Shown here: positions 1 to 8,242 of the stretch, piece by piece
Layout: each line of letters begins with the position of its first letter
Position numbering within the stretch: position 1 is the first letter of the stretch
Origin: Streptomyces sp. NBC_01268
GTDB taxonomy: Bacteria; Actinomycetota; Actinomycetes; Streptomycetales; Streptomycetaceae
Assembly: GCF_036240795.1 (NCBI RefSeq)
Contig: NZ_CP108454.1
Location: 5,578,001 to 5,642,000, forward strand
Direction: 5' to 3'
DNA length: 64,000 bases
Position numbers and translations under genes: made by a program
The notes under the pieces: generated by a model
Databases searched by the model: none
The model's input: only the letters and a program-made list of their open reading frames with translations
What the model was told of the DNA's origin: nothing

Positions 1-1680
1 GTCGGTGAACGCAGGCAACAGGGCCGGCAGCACATCCTCGGCCAGGGCCTGAAGGATCGGCATGAGCAGCTGGCCGGCCGCGTCGGCGAACGCGGCGATG
101 AACGGCGCGATGGCCTCGACCGTGTCACCGAGGGCGGCGAACAGCGGTGTGAGCGCGGGCAGCAGCTCGACGATCAGGTCGGCGACGAGGTCGACGAGCG
201 GGAGGGCCGCCAGCACAATCTTGCCGATCACGTCCGCGAGCTCGACGAGGACCGGCGACAGCTTGTCGGCGATCCTCAAGAGGCCGTCGCCGAGGTGGCG
301 GACAAGTTCTCGCACCGGCGGCCCGAGCTTCTCGAAGATCCTGCCGACGGTCTTCAGCAGGGACACGAGGATCGGGCCGACGGCCTTCCCAAGCTCCGAC
401 ATGACGCCGAAGATGGCCTTCAGGCCGCCCTGGATCTCGGGGGAAGCGAAAGCCTTGGCGAGCTGGCCCGAGATCTCTTTCAGGACGCCGATGAATCCGC
501 CGCCGGACACCTCGGCTGCGCCGAAGACCGACCCGATGATCTTGAAGACGTTCCCGGCCACCGTCGCAAGGTCACCGATCAGATCGATTGCCTTCTCGAT
601 CGCCTTCTCCAGGGCACCTGACCTGAACGCGCGCGTGAACTGCTCCGAGAAGCGGTCGACCGCCTTCCCAGCTGCCTTCGTCAGACGATCGAACGCAGGC
701 GCAGCCGCGGCGCCAATCTGCCCCAGCGCCGTCACCACACGGCCAGGCACGTGCTCCAGGTTCTGCAGACCATCGTTGGCGCCCTGGATTGCCCGGCCGA
801 GAGCGCCGCTCGACGCCAGATCCACCGCCGCAGCCGCCGCGCCCTTGGCCATCCGGTTCAGGCTCAATGCGGCCTTCTCCAGGCCCGTCCGCACTACCGG
901 CAAAGCCGTACGGCCCAGGCTGCGAAGGGACGCGTCCAGGCCCTCGAACAGCTTGTTCTGCACGCTCTGCTGGACCTTCCGGAGCTCCGGCGCAAGGGCC
1001 TTGATCTCCTGGGCGAAGGCGCGGGCGTTCGGCGACAGCTTGGCGAGCGCCTTCTCGAACTCGGCAGCCTTCTCCGGGTCCAGCGCCGCCGTGACCGCGT
1101 CCTCGACACCGATCATGCCGAGCTTCAGCGCTCCGGCCGCCAGGCGGACCGCGATCAGTCCCGACACGGCCACCGCTGCCGCCGGCGCCATGCCCTGCAC
1201 AGCCGCCACCAGACCGGCCGCCAGCGGCACCGCGGCACCGATCGCGGCCCCGACCTTCCCGACCGACGCGGCCACCCCGAGGAACCCGGAGGCCACCTTG
1301 CCCAGCCGGTCGAAGTTCAGCCGCTGCCACGCCGCCCGCGCCTCGCCGAAGGCCTCACGGAACGAGCTGCCCAGCGATCGCGCCCCCGCCTGCACGCGGG
1401 CGAGGCGGGCCCGCAGCGTGCGCGACTGCGCGTCCGCGACGCTGCTGTAGACGGTCGTGATGCGGGTACCCTCGCGCTCCGCGTCGCTGAAGGAGTCGGC
1501 GAGGGCCCGGCCCATGATCGAGGTGTCCCGGACGAACCGGCCCCGGATGTCCCGCAGTCGGCCGTTAACGTCGACCCGGAACCCCTCCATACGCAGCTGG
1601 CTCCGGGCCAGGTTCCGCTCGAAGTCGCTGCCGTCGGCGCGGATGTAGCCGACGAGGTCGCCGATCGTGAGCGCCGACAT
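1..1680 (-). CDS. Tail tape measure protein, N-terminal part (cut by window edge)
   Basis: This open frame runs without a stop from the ATG at 1680 to the left edge, 560 codons. Tape measure proteins set tail length and pass through the tail tube during DNA ejection. The visible part starts MSALTIGDLVGY, has Arg-rich helical stretches, then a long Ala/Gly/Val hydrophobic zone at about residues 120-200, and further amphipathic helices, which is the usual composition of the family. It follows the tail assembly chaperones, the standard siphovirus order. The C-terminal part is missing here, so the tail length and any lytic domain cannot be judged. Confidence 0.85.
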   Translation of the reverse strand, partial: MSALTIGDLVGYIRADGSDFERNLARSQLRMEGFRVDVNGRLRDIRGRFVRDTSIMGRALADSFSDAEREGTRITTVYSSVADAQSRTLRARLARVQAGARSLGSSFREAFGEARAAWQRLNFDRLGKVASGFLGVAASVGKVGAAIGAAVPLAAGLVAAVQGMAPAAAVAVSGLIAVRLAAGALKLGMIGVEDAVTAALDPEKAAEFEKALAKLSPNARAFAQEIKALAPELRKVQQSVQNKLFEGLDASLRSLGRTALPVVRTGLEKAALSLNRMAKGAAAAAVDLASSGALGRAIQGANDGLQNLEHVPGRVVTALGQIGAAAAPAFDRLTKAAGKAVDRFSEQFTRAFRSGALEKAIEKAIDLIGDLATVAGNVFKIIGSVFGAAEVSGGGFIGVLKEISGQLAKAFASPEIQGGLKAIFGVMSELGKAVGPILVSLLKTVGRIFEKLGPPVRELVRHLGDGLLRIADKLSPVLVELADVIGKIVLAALPLVDLVADLIVELLPALTPLFAALGDTVEAIAPFIAAFADAAGQLLMPILQALAEDVLPALLPAFTD

Positions 1681-1699
1681 CCGGGGCCTCCTTCACAGG

Positions 1700-2280
1700 T
1701 CACAGGTCTTGGAGGGCGGCCCGGATCTCGTTGGGGTCGTCGACGATGGCGATCTCCTCGCCAGCCACCTGCCGGAACACCGACTCCGGAGAGAGGCCGT
1801 TGAGGAGGACCCAGAACCGGCGGGTGCTCAGCCGCGTGATCTCGCGGGGGCCGAGGCGGTACTCGCGGGCGAAGTCCGCTTCGACCGCCCACCAGTGGCC
1901 CGTGACTGCTCTCTGCGCGCGGCTCGGTTCTGGGGCTGGACCAGGGCTTTTCCCGGATCGTCGCTCATGATCGCGGCGTAGGCGTCCTGGAAGGTGAAGT
2001 CCCGCTGCCCGCCCGCCTGAGCCATGCCCCACGTGAGGATGGTCATCAGGCCGATGGTGCCGATACCGGCCTCGATCCACTGGTCGAGCACAGTCTCACC
2101 GAACAGCGCGGTGACCAGGTCCTCCACGTCCTCCTGGGCGGAGGAAGTGGACAGGTCGGCCAGGCGCTGCTCGAACCCGAACGGCACGTCGGTCGGGACG
2201 CGGACCGTGACGCCCTCGATGGTCTCGGTGCGGTCGCCGAAGACCTCGCGCTTGAAGTCGTCCCAGGAGGAGTTGGTCAC
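1700..2280 (-). CDS. Tail assembly chaperone, frameshift-extended form (GT type)
   Basis: Siphoviruses make two tail chaperones from one start, the longer by a -1 slip, and both coat the tape measure during tail assembly. Here the frame from GTG 2280 meets a canonical slippery heptamer at 1948-1954; slipping back one base opens a frame that stops at 1700, giving about 193 residues. The shifted part reads continuously as protein (for example GHWWAVEADFAREYRLG) and ends in QDL. Position between the major tail protein and the tape measure is exactly where such pairs occur. The shift efficiency cannot be read from sequence. Confidence 0.8.
1828..2280 (-). CDS. Tail assembly chaperone, unshifted form (G type)
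   Basis: The zero-frame product is 150 residues, starting VTNSSWDDFKREV and containing the acidic helical segment SSAQEDVEDLVTALFGE. Its GTG start overlaps the stop of the major tail protein as GTGA, so translation is probably coupled. The last 40 or so residues after the slippery site are Arg/Ser/Ala-rich and low in complexity, as expected when the structured tail domain is encoded in the shifted frame. Function is assigned from gene order, the slippery site and size rather than from close sequence recognition. Confidence 0.75.
   Translation of the reverse strand: MTNSSWDDFKREVFGDRTETIEGVTVRVPTDVPFGFEQRLADLSTSSAQEDVEDLVTALFGETVLDQWIEAGIGTIGLMTILTWGMAQAGGQRDFTFQDAYAAIMSDDPGKALVQPQNRAARREQSRATGGRSKRTSPASTASAPARSRG
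1948..1954 (-). promoter_or_regulatory. Programmed -1 ribosomal frameshift site
   Basis: On the minus strand the heptamer is GGGAAAA, read in the zero frame as G-GGA-AAA, which fits the X-XXY-YYZ rule for -1 slippage. Slipping joins the frame opened at 2280 to the frame ending at 1700. The site lies near the 3' end of the shorter chaperone frame, as in lambda G/GT. Confidence 0.85.
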
Positions 2281-2756
2281 GAGATCGCCACCGACGTAGA
2301 CGGGCCGGAGCGCGTCACGGTGCAGGACCACGACACCTTGTCGTTGTTGCCGCCGCCCTGGTCGCCGAGCTGGAACGTGGCCTGCGCCCACACGGTCCAG
2401 TTGGTGGCGCCGGGCCCGGCGAACCGGAAGCCGACGACGGAGTCGTTGCCGAGGCGGGCGGCCTGGAGCTCGGCCAGGCTCATGGCCGGGTCGAGGGCGC
2501 CGGTGGCCGGGTCGACGAGGCGGAAGCCCTCCAGGGTGAGGGACATGCCCTCCTGCATGTTCTGTGTCTCGGCCCGGCCGTTGCTGCCGAAGGTGGTGGT
2601 GTCGGTGGCCTCGTACTCGAAGCTGCGGGTGAAGGTGTTGATGCCGCCCTCGCCCGAGCCGTTGAGCGCCGTGCGGAACTCGGTCCACACGCCGGGGTTG
2701 AGGAAGTCCTCGATCTGGAAGCGGACGTCCCTCGCGTTGTACTTGCGGGGTGCCAT
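2277..2756 (-). CDS. Major tail tube protein
   Basis: The 159-residue product starts MAPRKYNARDVRFQIED and has the beta-rich content of tail tube proteins, with the stretch TFTRSFEYEATDTTTFGS and the later segment EGMSLTLEGFRLVDP. The ATG at 2756 has a strong AGGAGG site just upstream, so I prefer it to a GTG ten codons earlier. It sits between the tail terminator and the tail chaperones. The stop overlaps the next start (GTGA). It would polymerise into the tail tube around the tape measure. Confidence 0.8.
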   Translation of the reverse strand: MAPRKYNARDVRFQIEDFLNPGVWTEFRTALNGSGEGGINTFTRSFEYEATDTTTFGSNGRAETQNMQEGMSLTLEGFRLVDPATGALDPAMSLAELQAARLGNDSVVGFRFAGPGATNWTVWAQATFQLGDQGGGNNDKVSWSCTVTRSGPSTSVAIS

Positions 2757-2819
2757 GTCTCCTCCTGGGCATGACGAACAGCCCACCGCCGAGGGGCGCG
2801 GGCTGAGGGGTGGGGTGGG

Positions 2820-3257
2820 TTACGGGCGGTGCGCGGTCGGCAGGTAGGTCTCCATACGGAAGTTCGCTACGTGCTCGTGCCGGCCGTTGTCGTCGACGCC
2901 CATCGATGCGGGCGCGCCCTGGATGCAGACGGACAGGATCAGTTCGGTGCCATCAGGCAGCGTGACGGGCCCGAGGCCGTGGAGCTGGGACCGGATGCGT
3001 GCGCACCGGCGGCGAGAGACACGCGGGTCCGTCGTCCCGCGCACGCGGACTTGGACGCGGGGCTCGTCGTACGGGAGCAGGGAATCCGGCTCGACCCGGT
3101 CGTCGTAGACGGTGAGGACGACGGCCTCGTCCGGGCCCGACGGCATGAACTCCAGGAAGCAGGTGTCATCCACGCCGCCGCCGCTGGTGTAGGTAACCAG
3201 GCCGCGGTCCGCCAGGAAGCGGGCGAGGCCGTCGAGGAAGTCGGGCTCATCGGCCAC
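2820..3257 (-). CDS. Probable tail terminator / minor capsid-type completion protein
   Basis: A 145-residue protein, starting with GTG (VADEPDFLDGLARFLAD), that resembles the actinophage and firmicute minor capsid/tail completion family: a short helical start, then beta strands such as EAVVLTVYDDRVEPD and RVQVRVRGTTDP. Proteins of this size in this position usually cap the tail tube or form the head-tail joint. The gene overlaps the end of the preceding one by 11 bases. The family role is known mainly by position, so the precise joint ring it forms is inferred. Confidence 0.65.
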   Translation of the reverse strand: MADEPDFLDGLARFLADRGLVTYTSGGGVDDTCFLEFMPSGPDEAVVLTVYDDRVEPDSLLPYDEPRVQVRVRGTTDPRVSRRRCARIRSQLHGLGPVTLPDGTELILSVCIQGAPASMGVDDNGRHEHVANFRMETYLPTAHRP

Positions 3258-3606
3258 TGATCCACCTCCGCAGGTTCACCTGCATCAGCCGTAGGACGAC
3301 GTCCCGCTCCCTGTTCATGGGGATTTCCAGGTACTTGGCCATACGGCCCGGGGCGTGCTTGTAGTCGAGGCGCTCGTGTTGGACGACGGCGTACACCGTG
3401 TCGAAGGTGACAGCGCCGTTCAGGCCGTCGCGGACGACCCGGCCGGACCGTTCGAGGGTGCCCTCGTCGAGAGGGACGATCTTCCGGGCCTCGAACAGCA
3501 CGTGCTCCAAGCCCTTCTGGAGCCCCTCCCCGGCGATACGGCGGCCGCGGGTGGTCCACTGGCGGCGGGCGTTCCCCGGGCGGAAGCGCGTGTACTGGGG
3601 GCTCAC
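3247..3606 (-). CDS. Head-tail joining protein, HK97 gp10-like
   Basis: The 119-residue product begins at GTG 3606 (VSPQYTRFRPGNARRQW), whose GTGA overlaps the stop of the upstream gene. It has the basic, helical-then-beta pattern of gp10-like tail completion proteins, with ARKIVPLDEGTLERSGRVVR typical of that group, in which the motif around P-x-D-x-G-x-L-x-x-S is recurrent. It sits between a short connector and the tail terminator. It would connect the neck to the tail. Confidence 0.65.
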   Translation of the reverse strand: MSPQYTRFRPGNARRQWTTRGRRIAGEGLQKGLEHVLFEARKIVPLDEGTLERSGRVVRDGLNGAVTFDTVYAVVQHERLDYKHAPGRMAKYLEIPMNRERDVVLRLMQVNLRRWISGR

Positions 3607-3923
3607 AGCAGCTGCACCTCCACATGGTCCGGGGTGGGCATGCCGCCGCCCGAGCGGTCGAGGCGGGCGATCACCCGGGCCACCCGACCGTCGGGCAGTG
3701 TCACGCGGGACTCCGCCGGGCACACCAGGCCCGGCCGGGCGTAGAACGTGCTGGTGGACGTGACCTCCTGGCCGGTCTGGTCCCGCACCACGCGGGTCTG
3801 CTCGTCCACGAAGCACTTCACCGTCGCCGCCGGCCCGTATCTGGGGCCCACCGACGTGCGCCCCAGGTACGGCTCGACGGTCACGGTGTGCCCGAGCATG
3901 AACGCCGGGATCGGCGTCAGCAT
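3603..3923 (-). CDS. Short head closure / connector protein
   Basis: A 106-residue product starting at ATG 3923 (MLTPIPAFMLGHTVTVEP). It is beta-rich (TVTVEPYLGRTSVG, KCFVDEQTRVVRDQTGQEV, ARVIARLDRSGGG) and resembles the stopper proteins that follow the adaptor in siphovirus necks. The start overlaps the end of the upstream adaptor gene by 7 bases, and its own stop overlaps the next GTG. Assigned mostly from order and fold-like pattern. Confidence 0.55.
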   Translation of the reverse strand: MLTPIPAFMLGHTVTVEPYLGRTSVGPRYGPAATVKCFVDEQTRVVRDQTGQEVTSTSTFYARPGLVCPAESRVTLPDGRVARVIARLDRSGGGMPTPDHVEVQLL

Positions 3924-4345
3924 GTGCTCACCGCCCCCACCCACAGAATGTCCGGCGTGAGGTCCGGGGCGCGGAGCGCGTCCCACACTGCCGGGGCGAT
4001 CTGGCGGCCCGGAGCATCGTCGCCGGACGTCGCGGTCACGGACCGGCTGAGCTTGGCGGAGCCGATCTCCACCGAGCCCCAGCCGACCCCGGCCGCGCCG
4101 GTGACGTCGCCGACCTCGACACCCCACTCGACTTGCGCACACACCGCGTTGGCGTACGCAGCAGCCACGATCGTGTTGGAGGGGAGGCCTGCGTTGTCGA
4201 CGTCGTACCGGCACAGCCGGAACACCTGCGCGTCCAGGAACGCCGAGGCGCGGCGCAGCCGAACGTCGATGTCCGTCGGCCCGGTGTCGCCGGTGTATTC
4301 CTGGTACTGGGAGGAGGTCGCGTAGACCCTGGCCACGACGACCAC
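3917..4345 (-). CDS. Head-tail connector (Gp6-like adaptor)
   Basis: The 142-residue product (MVVVARVYATSSQYQEYTG) has the helical pattern of neck adaptor proteins: a YTG-type start, then a helix with RLRRASAFLDAQVFRLCRYD, then AAAYANAVCAQVEWG. The recurrent pattern of a head-to-tail adaptor with an Ala-rich helix ahead of a Trp-Gly is present. It would bind beneath the portal ring. An internal start a few codons later is possible. Confidence 0.65.
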   Translation of the reverse strand: MVVVARVYATSSQYQEYTGDTGPTDIDVRLRRASAFLDAQVFRLCRYDVDNAGLPSNTIVAAAYANAVCAQVEWGVEVGDVTGAAGVGWGSVEIGSAKLSRSVTATSGDDAPGRQIAPAVWDALRAPDLTPDILWVGAVSTC

Positions 4346-4350
4346 CTCCC

Positions 4351-4860
4351 TCAGGCGCTCGCGCCGACGATGATGATGTCGTAGGTGACGCTGGTGCCCG
4401 CACCGGAGTTGGCGACCTTCAGCAGGTCACCCGTACCGGCAGTGACGGGGTACGCCGTCGCATCGCCGGTCGCGCAGATCACCTTCGCCTCGCCCGGTCG
4501 GACCGCCAGAGTGTGCGTGGCCGCACCGAATGGGCCCACCCAGGTGTTGGTTGCGGCGCCGCCGACGATCACGTTGTTCGCGTTCCCTGCGGCCGCCGCC
4601 ACAATCAGCAGCTTGACCCGCGCGAACGTGATGGCCTGCCCGAAAACGTCCGTGAGGACGCCCGCAAGGTCGAGATCCTCAGTTGCCGACGCGGCCAGCG
4701 TCCGCGTGTCGTGGAACCGAAGGTCGGCCTTCCCGATACCGGTACCGGTATCCAGGTGGAGACCGCGGTTCCACGACAGGGAGTCGGACGGGACAGTCAG
4801 GTCGGCTGTTCTCGTCAGCAGGCCAGATACCGAGATGCCGAAGTCACTGGTCAGAGGCAT
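4351..4860 (-). CDS. Structural protein of the capsid region, possibly decoration protein
   Basis: I do not recognise the family firmly. The 169-residue product starts MPLTSDFGISVSGLLTRT from ATG 4860, which has a well-placed GGAGG; a GTG nine bases upstream is less likely. It is rich in Thr, Val, Ala and Gly with regular beta strands (FARVKLLIVAAAAGNANNV, THTLAVRPGEAKVICAT), the composition of small beta-sandwich virion proteins. Its place just after the capsid gene suggests a capsid-decorating or neck protein. It overlaps the upstream gene by 17 bases. Confidence 0.5.
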   Translation of the reverse strand: MPLTSDFGISVSGLLTRTADLTVPSDSLSWNRGLHLDTGTGIGKADLRFHDTRTLAASATEDLDLAGVLTDVFGQAITFARVKLLIVAAAAGNANNVIVGGAATNTWVGPFGAATHTLAVRPGEAKVICATGDATAYPVTAGTGDLLKVANSGAGTSVTYDIIIVGASA

Positions 4861-5137
4861 CGTTTCCACCTCCGTAGGCGCTGATCAGGTCGTCCTTCGT
4901 AGACTTCTCCGCCTCAGCCTGCTCGGCGCCCTGGCCAACTGCCCAGGCCACCCAGTCGGCCTTCGCGGCGGACTTGGCCGGCGGCCCGGCCGGCGCGGGC
5001 GGCTCCTCGGCCACCGCGCGCCAGCCGGACGCCGGGTCGGACGCCAGAGCGGCGTACGCGTCGGCCTCGGGGCTTCCCGGGACCGGGCGCACGCGCTCGG
5101 CGAAGTGCGGGCCGCTGGCCCTCACGTACTCGGTCAC
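4844..5137 (-). CDS. Small protein with SAP/Rho-N-like C-terminus, between capsid and connector genes
   Basis: The 97-residue product starts at GTG 5137 (VTEYVRASGPHFAERVRP), coupled by GTGA to the major capsid gene. The C-terminal segment from about residue 66 (DWVAWAVGQG, then EKSTKDDLISAYG) looks like a short helix-extension-helix of the SAP or Lsr2 C-terminal kind, which in other actinophages occurs in small proteins next to the capsid gene. The middle is Pro/Ala-rich. Its function is unknown; a role in head maturation or joining is inferred only from position. Confidence 0.55.
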   Translation of the reverse strand: MTEYVRASGPHFAERVRPVPGSPEADAYAALASDPASGWRAVAEEPPAPAGPPAKSAAKADWVAWAVGQGAEQAEAEKSTKDDLISAYGGGNDASDQ

Positions 5138-6342
5138 AGCGCGAGCCCGTTCATGACGGCGTGCGCGCGCTCGTTGCCGTACTCCAGGCCGATCTCGCCG
5201 TACAGCTGGACTTCGTCGGACGCGCCGGTCTTGGCCAGGGCCTCCTCGAAGAACACGCCCTTGCCCGGGACGTTGAGGAAGACCGGGCGGAGCTGCTCCA
5301 GGGAGCAGACGATGACCGTGTCCTGCGGGACGTGGCGGTCCATCATGATGCCGAGGCGGCCGAAGTCCGTCTCGATGGTGTCGACGGAGACACCGCCGAC
5401 GTTCCGGTTCCCCTCGGTGATCATCACCGACTTGCCGTACGCGTCGGCGTACGCCTTCGTGATCGCCCGCTTCTGCGAGGAGTTCACGATCAGGGTGGCG
5501 GTGGCCTGCTGCGAGATGCCGCCGTTGTCGTAGGCGAGCTGCAGCAGGTTGTCGATGTCCGTGGTGGTGGTCGCGGTGCCGGTCGGCTTCACGTAGGAGA
5601 TGCCGGTTGCCGTGCCGAGGGTGATCGCCGCGCCGCCCGAGGACGCGGACACCTTGAAGGTGTTCGCGTCGATCTGGTCGACGTAGTAGGTGCGCCCGGC
5701 GACGATGCCCGTCGCGGTGGACGTGTCCCGGAACACGATGCGGTCGCCGTCGACCAGGCCGTGGCCCGTCGAGGTGATCGTGTCGGTCGCGGAGGTGGCG
5801 CCGGTGACGGCGGCCGCCTTCGAGATCCGGTTGGTGGTGACCGCCGCGAGCAGGCCCCTCGTCTTGCGGGCGGTGGCGTTCGTGGTCGGGTTGGCGTACT
5901 GGCCGTTGACGAAGGACCAGTTCACGTCCAGGGCGATGGACTTCAGCTCCTGGGCGACCTGCCAGTCCAGCTCGGATGTCACCGGGTTGGAGCCGTCGAC
6001 GCCCCGGTACGGGGCGCTGGACGGGGTGGCCAGCATGCCGTTCGCGGCCTGCTTGGTGTACGAGACCGACACCTTCGACTGGTGGATCTGGGCGACGTTC
6101 CGCACGTTCGCGCGGACACGAGCGACGCCCGTCGGGGCGGTCGCTCCCTCGACCTGGGTGTTCTGACCCGGGTCGCGCAGGTCGTAGGTCTGCCACTCGA
6201 ACTCCACGCCAGACGTCATGCCGCCGCCGGTCAGACCGCCGATGGCGGAGAGCAGCGGCGTGTCCGCCGGGGTCAGCGAGAACAGCTCGTTGGCGTAGTT
6301 CGGGAGGTTGAACGTGGTGCCCATTCCGGTGATGCCGGCCAT
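5134..6342 (-). CDS. Major capsid protein, SU10-type (HK97 fold), with inserted beta domain
   Basis: The 402-residue product has the N-terminal pattern of the SU10/DUF5309 capsid family (FNLPNYANELFSLTPADTP, then GVEFEWQTYDL) and the C-terminal part with IVNSSQKRAITKAYAD and RHVPQDTVIVCSLEQLRP. Residues about 178-252 are an insertion with the pattern TGHGL-x2-GD-x-V-x-F, then TYYVDQIDANTFKVSASSGG, a small beta domain seen in many virion proteins. It lies downstream of the scaffold gene and upstream of connectors. It would form the icosahedral shell. The insertion probably projects outward as a surface domain. Confidence 0.85.
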   Translation of the reverse strand: MAGITGMGTTFNLPNYANELFSLTPADTPLLSAIGGLTGGGMTSGVEFEWQTYDLRDPGQNTQVEGATAPTGVARVRANVRNVAQIHQSKVSVSYTKQAANGMLATPSSAPYRGVDGSNPVTSELDWQVAQELKSIALDVNWSFVNGQYANPTTNATARKTRGLLAAVTTNRISKAAAVTGATSATDTITSTGHGLVDGDRIVFRDTSTATGIVAGRTYYVDQIDANTFKVSASSGGAAITLGTATGISYVKPTGTATTTTDIDNLLQLAYDNGGISQQATATLIVNSSQKRAITKAYADAYGKSVMITEGNRNVGGVSVDTIETDFGRLGIMMDRHVPQDTVIVCSLEQLRPVFLNVPGKGVFFEEALAKTGASDEVQLYGEIGLEYGNERAHAVMNGLAL

Positions 6343-6351
6343 GGTGGCTCC

Positions 6352-7068
6352 TTAGGAACGCGCGGCCTTCTGCCGCTTGAGGGAGATCACCCGAGACCAG
6401 TCGTTGGCGGCCTGGGCTTCGGCGATCTGCTTGTCGATGGAGGGCTGGTCTCCGGATCCGCCGGAGCCGCCGAGGTCGCCGCCGGAGCGGCCGGGCCCGC
6501 GCGGGGCGAGCTTGGAGAGCTTCTTGACCGCGGCGGTGATGCCGTCGGTGTCGACCTCGCCGTCCTTCCCGACGAAGCGGGTGGTGTCGATGAGTTCGGC
6601 AGCCTCGCCGAGGTCGATGCCGGCGCGAGCGACGGCCGTCTCGAACTGGGCGGCGGCCAGCTTGGCGCCGTACTCGGCGGCGGCGGCCGTGCGGCCTGCC
6701 TTCTCCGCTGCGGCGACGGCCTTCTCCTGGTCGCTCATCTGCGAGGCCTTGAGCGTGGCGAGTTCGTCGACCGCGCTCTTGTTCTCCTTGGCGCGCTTCT
6801 CCCACTGGCGGGCGAGCGCCTTCCAGTCCGTGTCGTCCCCGTGGGCTCCGGACGGCTGTCCGCTCTGCTCGCCAGCGGGCGGCGTCGCAGGAGCGGGGGG
6901 CTGTCCGGACGGGTCCGGGTTACCGGCGGGGGGCTGTCCGGATGCGGATCCGGCGGCGCCCTCGTCGCTGCCACCCGCGATGACGTAGATCGGCTGGCCG
7001 TTGCGGCGGTGTCCGATCACGGTCCCGGCGGGGTGCGTGGCGTACGGGTGCTGGAAAGGGGTGTGCAT
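6352..7068 (-). CDS. Capsid scaffolding protein
   Basis: The 238-residue product starts MHTPFQHPYATHPAGTV with a GGGAG site upstream. It has a Pro/Gly/Gln-rich linker (residues about 30-75), then a long charged coiled-coil (KALARQWEKRAKENKSAVDE and following, to about residue 150) and a basic C-terminus ending KRQKAARS. This is the usual shape of actinophage scaffolds, and the gene sits directly before the capsid gene. It would guide procapsid assembly and leave before DNA packaging. Confidence 0.8.
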   Translation of the reverse strand: MHTPFQHPYATHPAGTVIGHRRNGQPIYVIAGGSDEGAAGSASGQPPAGNPDPSGQPPAPATPPAGEQSGQPSGAHGDDTDWKALARQWEKRAKENKSAVDELATLKASQMSDQEKAVAAAEKAGRTAAAAEYGAKLAAAQFETAVARAGIDLGEAAELIDTTRFVGKDGEVDTDGITAAVKKLSKLAPRGPGRSGGDLGGSGGSGDQPSIDKQIAEAQAANDWSRVISLKRQKAARS

Positions 7069-7123
7069 CGTGATCTCCCGTTTCGGGTGTGCCCTGAGGC
7101 CGTGCGGCCGGTGGGGCGGGTGT

Positions 7124-8242
7124 TCAGCGCGCTGAGCTGATCTGCTCGCGCGCGGACTTGCGGCGCAGGGCCGAGTGCGCGTCCACGTGGGCGCTCTGGG
7201 CGGCCTGCCACTTCCGCACGAAGGCCCCGGCCCGGCGCCGTGCGGCGTCGTCCATGGCGGCGGCCTGGACGCGTTTCCAACGGCGGATGTTCCGCTCGAT
7301 CTGCCGTTGCCGCTGGGTGTCCTCGTACGACGTTCCGGGGGTCGCGTGGTGCGGCGGCCGCGTCGTGATGCCGGGCAGGTACGCCCCGAGGCTGTGACGG
7401 CAATTCGGGTGGAAGAGGCCGGCGGCCCGGGCCTCAACGAGGCTGCCAGCGACGTGCACGGCGACCGTGCCCCGGCCGTCGGCGCGCGGCTCGCGGACCG
7501 TGTGCGGGCCCGACGTGCCGCCGAGAGAAAGGATCTCGCCCTCCCACGGCCGGCACAGCGGGCACTCCAACGGAGCGTCCGACACAATCACGAGGCCGAC
7601 GCGGATCTCTGCGAGGGCGTCGATGTGCCCCTCGACCGCCGCGCGCGCCGTCACGCTGCGCACGGCCATCTCCGCGTAGGACGCCATGTCCCAGCGGCGC
7701 CCCGCCGAGTCTGTGAAGCCAGTGATGCCCTGGGCCGCGAACTGATCCAGCGCCCGCTGGGAGGCCTGTCGGCGGGTCATGCCGGTGAGGAGCTGGGTGC
7801 CTGAGGCGCGGCCGACGATCCGCCGGTAGATGTCGACGACGGCCCGGGTGATCCGTACGTATAGCGGCCGGGTGTCGTCGGCGAGCGAGGCGGCGAGCCG
7901 GTCGACCGCCGGGGCGTTCGGGACCCTGTCGCGGGCGACGAGCTCCCGGCCGATGTCCAGCGCCCCCAGCTCGGCCACAGCCGCCTGACGGCCCCGGTTG
8001 TACGCCTCGACCAGGGCCCGGCGTACCGCGCCGCTGGTGTCAGCCTGGAGCGCCTCGGCGACGGCCTCCACGGCGGCGCGGAGGTTGCCGATGGACGCGA
8101 GCTTCAGCTCGGCCCACCGCGGCGACTCGATGTCCGCTTCCAGGGCCGCCGCGAGACGCTCCAGGAGCGCGGCCTCGGCGTCCCGGTACAGGGCGCCTAC
8201 CTCACGGGCGAGATCCTCCGCCATCGCTGGGGAAACCGGCAC
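7124..8242 (-). CDS. Minor head protein, MuF / phage minor capsid protein 2-like
   Basis: The 372-residue product is mostly helical in the first 200 residues and ends with a Cys/His segment typical of the MuF-like domain: CPLCRPWEGEILSL, followed about 50 residues later by FHPNCRHSLGAYLPG. Such proteins enter the procapsid with the portal. The start at GTG 8242 overlaps the portal gene; an ATG at 8224 is an alternative with a poorer ribosome site. The C-terminus after the Cys/His part is basic and helical. Confidence 0.75.
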   Translation of the reverse strand: MPVSPAMAEDLAREVGALYRDAEAALLERLAAALEADIESPRWAELKLASIGNLRAAVEAVAEALQADTSGAVRRALVEAYNRGRQAAVAELGALDIGRELVARDRVPNAPAVDRLAASLADDTRPLYVRITRAVVDIYRRIVGRASGTQLLTGMTRRQASQRALDQFAAQGITGFTDSAGRRWDMASYAEMAVRSVTARAAVEGHIDALAEIRVGLVIVSDAPLECPLCRPWEGEILSLGGTSGPHTVREPRADGRGTVAVHVAGSLVEARAAGLFHPNCRHSLGAYLPGITTRPPHHATPGTSYEDTQRQRQIERNIRRWKRVQAAAMDDAARRRAGAFVRKWQAAQSAHVDAHSALRRKSAREQISSAR

